Source: Chitinophagaceae bacterium
GTDB lineage: Bacteria > Bacteroidota > Bacteroidia > Chitinophagales > Chitinophagaceae
Assembly: GCA_023251285.1 (NCBI GenBank)
Contig: JAHEZB010000152.1
Span: forward strand, 1-6,125
DNA: 6,125 nt
Direction of reading: 5' to 3'
Shown here piece after piece: positions 6,016 through 6,125 of this stretch; position 1 is the stretch's first letter; each line of letters starts with the position of its first letter. Below the pieces are notes generated by a model that saw only the letters and a list, made by a program, of their open reading frames with translations, did not search any database and was not told where the DNA came from. The position numbers and the translations under genes are program-made.

Positions 6016-6125
6016 TTATTTGGATGTTCTCCTATATAAATACCAGGCGAGAATGGCAAAAGCAAAGTTGGGCAACCATGCCGCCACAATGGGATTAAAA
6101 TTTCCTTTTAAAGCAAATACTGAAG
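6016..6125 (-). CDS. C-terminal end of an LptF/LptG (YjgP/YjgQ) family permease, truncated by the window
   Basis: Only the last 35 codons and a TAA stop are visible, reading in from the right edge. The peptide contains GNFNPIVAAWLPNFAFAILA followed by WYLYRRTSK. A G-x-x-x-P-x-x-A-A-W-x-P-N pattern, then a hydrophobic helix and a short basic tail, is typical of the last transmembrane helix of LptF/LptG-type permeases. These are inner-membrane subunits of the ABC exporter that extracts lipopolysaccharide toward the outer membrane. F and G cannot be told apart from this fragment, and single-permease variants are possible in Bacteroidota. The reading frame is too short for a certain call, but motif order and the position before the stop agree. 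Citrate synthase follows on the same strand after 163 bases. Confidence 0.72.
   Translation of the reverse strand, partial: SVFALKGNFNPIVAAWLPNFAFAILAWYLYRRTSK

Noticed and set aside
5955..6096. Small plus-strand open frame starting MEINDQRQKR
   Set aside because: Most of it is antisense to the conserved end of the permease gene, and no promoter or ribosome binding site precedes it.

Overview
The window looks like ordinary core chromosome of a member of the Bacteroidota, most likely a Chitinophagia or Sphingobacteriia relative. This rests on the protein families (a Bacteroidota-style PBP2/RodA pair, a mitochondrial-type citrate synthase), A-rich translation starts without clear Shine-Dalgarno sequences, and promoter-like sites of the TTG / TAnnTTTG type. 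The genus is not identifiable by eye. I see no phage, transposon, CRISPR array or defence system.

Left part, plus strand (1-2838): the 3' part of mrdA (PBP2 transpeptidase, cut by the window edge), then 19 bases later a complete rodA (SEDS glycosyltransferase). Together they form the catalytic core of the elongation-type peptidoglycan synthase. Middle, plus strand (2839-4223): a 133-base spacer with a triple 9-base tandem repeat, a metallo-beta-lactamase-fold hydrolase with a full set of metal ligands, and, 10 bases later, rimM (16S rRNA processing and 30S maturation).

Right part, minus strand (4268-6125), read right to left: the C-terminal 35 codons of an LptF/LptG-type permease (cut by the window edge), a spacer with a candidate promoter and a hairpin, a complete citrate synthase gene, a compact control region, and a tRNA-Ala(GGC) gene. 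The control region has a GC-rich hairpin plus T-tract directly abutting a near-consensus Bacteroidota promoter. The tRNA converges on rimM, and the spacer between them holds two interleaved inverted repeats.

The genes serve separate housekeeping tasks: cell wall elongation, ribosome assembly, TCA cycle entry, lipopolysaccharide export and alanine decoding. The most notable non-coding features are the terminator/promoter abutment before the tRNA, the interleaved inverted repeats at the convergent gene ends, and the AATTcGTGn tandem repeat upstream of the hydrolase. I found no convincing undescribed system.
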